Notes under the pieces: model-generated
Database searches by the model: none
The model's input: the letters and a program-made list of their open reading frames with translations, nothing else
What the model was told of the DNA's origin: nothing
Made by a program: the position numbers and the translations under genes
Shown here: piece by piece, positions 12,170-13,796 of the stretch
How positions within the stretch are numbered: position 1 is the first letter of the stretch
How the letters are laid out: the number at the start of each line of letters is the position of its first letter
DNA from: DHVE2 group archaeon
Lineage (GTDB): Archaea; Thermoplasmatota; Thermoplasmata; Thermoplasmatales; Aciduliprofundaceae
NCBI GenBank assembly: GCA_015522955.1
Contig: WALG01000137.1
Span: forward strand, 1 to 13,796
Reading direction: 5' to 3'
Length of the DNA: 13,796 nucleotides

Positions 12170-12768
12170 AAAAGAGAAAACTTGAAATTATGCTTCAAGG
12201 GGTGCGTGGATTTGAAAACCCCAAGGCAAGTTTGGAACAATATTTTACTCCTGCTGTGATTGCCACCGATGTTCTTTTTCTTGCATTTTCTCAGAGCGAT
12301 ATTCAGGGCAAATTTCTTGCGGACCTTGGTGCAGGTACAGGTATATTCTCTATAGGTGCCTGTATTCTAGGTGCAAAGAAAACTTATGCAGTAGAAATAG
12401 ACCGTGAGGCAGTAGAGATTTTAAAGAAGAATTTAAAAGAGTTCGGATGTGAGAACGTGGAAATTGTTAACACCGATATCAAGAACTTCACTATCCCTGT
12501 GGACACCGTTATTCAGAATCCCCCATTTGGCTCGCAGAAGAGACATGCAGACCTCCCCTTCTTACTCAAGGCCCTTGAAATCGGAAGGGTTATTTACACT
12601 CTCCACAACTCCGAAACCAAGGATTTTATTACAAGAAAGATCCAAGAAACTGAAGGAAGAATTACCATGAGCAAAGAGTATGAATTCCCTATTCCACATC
12701 AATTTCATTTTCACAGGGAGGAAATTCATCTCCACAGAGTGACATTATTCAGAGTTGAGATGGAGTAG
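12166..12768 (+). CDS. METTL5-like RNA N6-adenine methyltransferase
   Basis: This 200-residue class I SAM-dependent methylase matches the archaeal/eukaryotic METTL5 group. It has the LEQYFTPAVIATDVLF lead-in (residues 23-38; the family has LEQYPT), the SAM-binding ADLGAGTGIFSIGA (52-65) with acidic YAVEID (74-79), and the catalytic NPPF (118-121) of N6-adenine methylases, followed by GSQKRHADLPFL. Human METTL5 makes m6A in 18S rRNA, so the expected substrate here is 16S rRNA. Human METTL5 needs the partner TRMT112; none is recognisable here, which makes the coupled upstream gene of interest. The start overlaps that gene by 4 bases. Confidence 0.92.
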   Translation: MKKRKLEIMLQGVRGFENPKASLEQYFTPAVIATDVLFLAFSQSDIQGKFLADLGAGTGIFSIGACILGAKKTYAVEIDREAVEILKKNLKEFGCENVEIVNTDIKNFTIPVDTVIQNPPFGSQKRHADLPFLLKALEIGRVIYTLHNSETKDFITRKIQETEGRITMSKEYEFPIPHQFHFHREEIHLHRVTLFRVEME

Positions 12769-12770
12769 GA

Positions 12771-12778
12771 TTTAAATA
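12771..12778 (+). promoter_or_regulatory. TATA box of the small coiled-coil gene
   Basis: TTTAAATA starts 2 bases after the methylase stop and is centred 26.5 bases before the ATG at 12801. It fixes a leaderless start and argues against the in-frame ATG at 12780, which is 2 bases after the box. Confidence 0.6.
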
Positions 12779-12800
12779 GATGGTGGGATATAGGCATTTT

Positions 12801-12974
12801 ATGGACAATCTCAAGAGCGTGGAAAAGATGGACGGGGACCTTCTTAAACTGGAGAAGGAGGTCAATGCTCTCAAAAAAGAGGTAAACGAGATGAAAGAAC
12901 TCATCCGCAGCCTTCTGCAGGTTCTTATGGATAATGCAGAAAGCGATGATGATGATTTATACGAATACAACTAA
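12801..12974 (+). CDS. Small acidic coiled-coil protein of unknown function
   Basis: This 57-residue protein consists mostly of one amphipathic helix with leucine/valine heptads (LLKLEKEVNALKKEV, NEMKELIRSLLQVLM) and an acidic tail (ESDDDDLYEYN). It should form a dimeric or higher coiled coil. An earlier in-frame ATG at 12780 would add seven residues, but the TATA box at 12771-12778 makes 12801 the likely first transcribed base. It lies between the methylase and the Sm-like gene and has its own promoter. No family is recognised. Confidence 0.7.
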   Translation: MDNLKSVEKMDGDLLKLEKEVNALKKEVNEMKELIRSLLQVLMDNAESDDDDLYEYN

Positions 12975-13018
12975 ATCTATTTATTTGAGTAATACATGAT
13001 GAAAGGTAGGTGATAAGG

Positions 13019-13237
13019 ATGACCATGCCCCTGAAAATGCTTGAAAGTTTTATGGATAAAAGAATCTCACTCCTTTTAAAGGATAATCGTATACTTGAGG
13101 GAAAACTTGTAGGTTATGATGACTATATGAATATGGTTCTGGAGGATACGGAGGAGAGAACCGAGGAGATGACCAGAAAACTAGGTACTGTAATTCTACG
13201 AGGAAATAATGTGGTGAGAATGTCGCTTATAGGATAA
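13019..13237 (+). CDS. Sm-like archaeal protein (LSm)
   Basis: This 72-residue RNA-binding protein should form a seven-subunit ring that binds U-rich RNA. The Sm1 motif is seen in ISLLLKDNRILEGKLVGYDD, followed by YMNMVLEDTEE with the conserved D-x-x-M-N for base binding. The Sm2 motif is GTVILRGNNVVRMSL. The start is the ATG at 13019, 5 bases after the GGTAGGTGA ribosome-binding region (13004-13012). The in-frame GTG at 13010 lies inside that site. The next gene starts 2 bases after the stop, so the two form an operon. Confidence 0.93.
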   Translation: MTMPLKMLESFMDKRISLLLKDNRILEGKLVGYDDYMNMVLEDTEERTEEMTRKLGTVILRGNNVVRMSLIG

Positions 13238-13239
13238 CT

Positions 13240-13796
13240 ATGGAGAGAGAAATTCAGGTTATATGTCCCAAATGCGGGGGTGTTATTGACAAAAAAACTC
13301 TGAAGTGCGATAGTTGTGGAACCCAGTACACCAAGGAAGAATATGAAGAACTCAAAAATGAAATACTTTTGAAAGAGTGGCTCGTCGGCTCTGAAAAGAG
13401 CATTGACGAGGATATTTTTTCTGATATTTTTGATGAGGATGCAGTTTCCACCAGAGGTGCCAAAATTGTAACTCAAAAAGGAGAAGAGATGGACGTCGAG
13501 GCCCTTATCCAAGAGAATATGAAACTCAAAAGTATGGTAGATTCCTATTTAGCCAAGAGACTGGAACTTGAGGAAGAAATCGAGAGGCTAAAGAAGGAGG
13601 TTGAGATTGTAAAAGAGGAGGCCCTGAAACCTCTGCCAACAGATTTAAGAGAGATTAAACTGAAGGAACTGGAACTGAAAGAGAAGGAGATTCAACTTGA
13701 AGGCATGGAGAAAAAGTTGTTTCTGGCTCTTCAGGCTCAGGAGTCCTCTGGAGATATTAAAAAATTGATAGAGGAGATAAAGAGCAAGGTTAAGAG
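13240..13796 (+). CDS. Zinc-ribbon and coiled-coil protein, cut by the right edge
   Basis: The frame opens at ATG 13240, 2 bases after the Sm-like stop, and has no stop in its 185 visible codons. Residues 9-27 (CPKCGG, then LKCDSCGTQY) form a C-x2-C ... C-x2-C zinc ribbon. An acidic stretch follows (KSIDEDIFSDIFDEDA), then a long Glu/Lys/Leu-rich coiled coil from about residue 85 (LELEEEIERLKKEVEIVKEE, later ELELKEKEIQLEGMEKKL). The type of protein is clear but I cannot name a family. Being coupled to an Sm-like gene suggests an RNA or protein-assembly role, as inference. The C-terminal part is outside the window. Confidence 0.85.
   Translation, partial: MEREIQVICPKCGGVIDKKTLKCDSCGTQYTKEEYEELKNEILLKEWLVGSEKSIDEDIFSDIFDEDAVSTRGAKIVTQKGEEMDVEALIQENMKLKSMVDSYLAKRLELEEEIERLKKEVEIVKEEALKPLPTDLREIKLKELELKEKEIQLEGMEKKLFLALQAQESSGDIKKLIEEIKSKVK

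Noticed and set aside
12996..13013. Upstream mini-frame (ATGATGAAAGGTAGGTGA) before the Sm-like gene
   Set aside because: It encodes only five residues and overlaps the ribosome-binding site; chance is the simpler explanation.
1..13796. tRNA, rRNA, CRISPR array, toxin-antitoxin or defence island
   Set aside because: No cloverleaf, rRNA segment, spaced direct repeats or recognisable defence genes were seen; the Mrr-like domain lacks its catalytic residues.

Overview
The window looks like a chromosomal segment of a euryarchaeon, most likely a thermophilic member of the Thermoplasmata, perhaps close to Aciduliprofundum. That placement is inference from gene content and style, not a database match. 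The archaeal marks are a two-ring Cdc48/VAT ATPase, an Sm-like protein, a METTL5-type rRNA methylase, an archaeal RibD-type reductase, and TATA boxes. Several TATA boxes lie about 26 bases upstream of an ATG with no ribosome-binding site, which implies leaderless mRNAs. Other genes carry strong GGAGGTGAT-type ribosome-binding sites. The DNA is fairly AT-rich and gene-dense.

Layout. 1-250: AT-rich intergenic DNA with an inverted repeat and a TATA box. 249-902: a HhH-GPD protein with an Fe-S cluster motif but without the usual catalytic residues. 906-1329 (minus): a ChrB-type gene broken by two frameshifts. 1394-2416: a complete IS481-family insertion sequence with terminal repeats, placed between the promoter of the broken gene and the heat-shock promoter. 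2438-5154: a heat-shock operon, hsp20-cdc48, with a candidate operator at the expected transcription start. 5160-6635 (minus): a degenerate Mrr-like domain fused to TPR repeats.

6799-10472 (plus): a tightly packed, partly overlapping run of five genes. It encodes a potassium-channel subunit (pore plus RCK domain), a second separate RCK protein started from an overlapping TTG, a cis-prenyltransferase for the polyprenyl lipid carrier, a riboflavin-pathway reductase and a calcineurin-like phosphoesterase. 10417-11776 (minus): a class II glutamine amidotransferase and, upstream of it in the same operon, a bacterial-type RNase PH. The amidotransferase and phosphoesterase genes overlap tail to tail by 56 bases.

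11888-13796 (plus): a conserved-looking basic protein of unknown function overlapping a METTL5-like rRNA methylase, a small acidic coiled-coil protein, an Sm-like protein, and a zinc-ribbon/coiled-coil protein that runs off the right edge. With RNase PH just across a divergent promoter, this right-hand part is an RNA-processing neighbourhood.

The observations most worth following are the bacterial-type RNase PH, the split tandem-RCK channel with an altered selectivity filter (TLGYY), the hsp20-cdc48 operator, the 50-base perfect repeat inside cdc48, the inactive-looking nuclease and glycosylase domains, and the doubly frameshifted chrB gene beside an insertion sequence. I did not see a defence system, CRISPR array or tRNA/rRNA gene.
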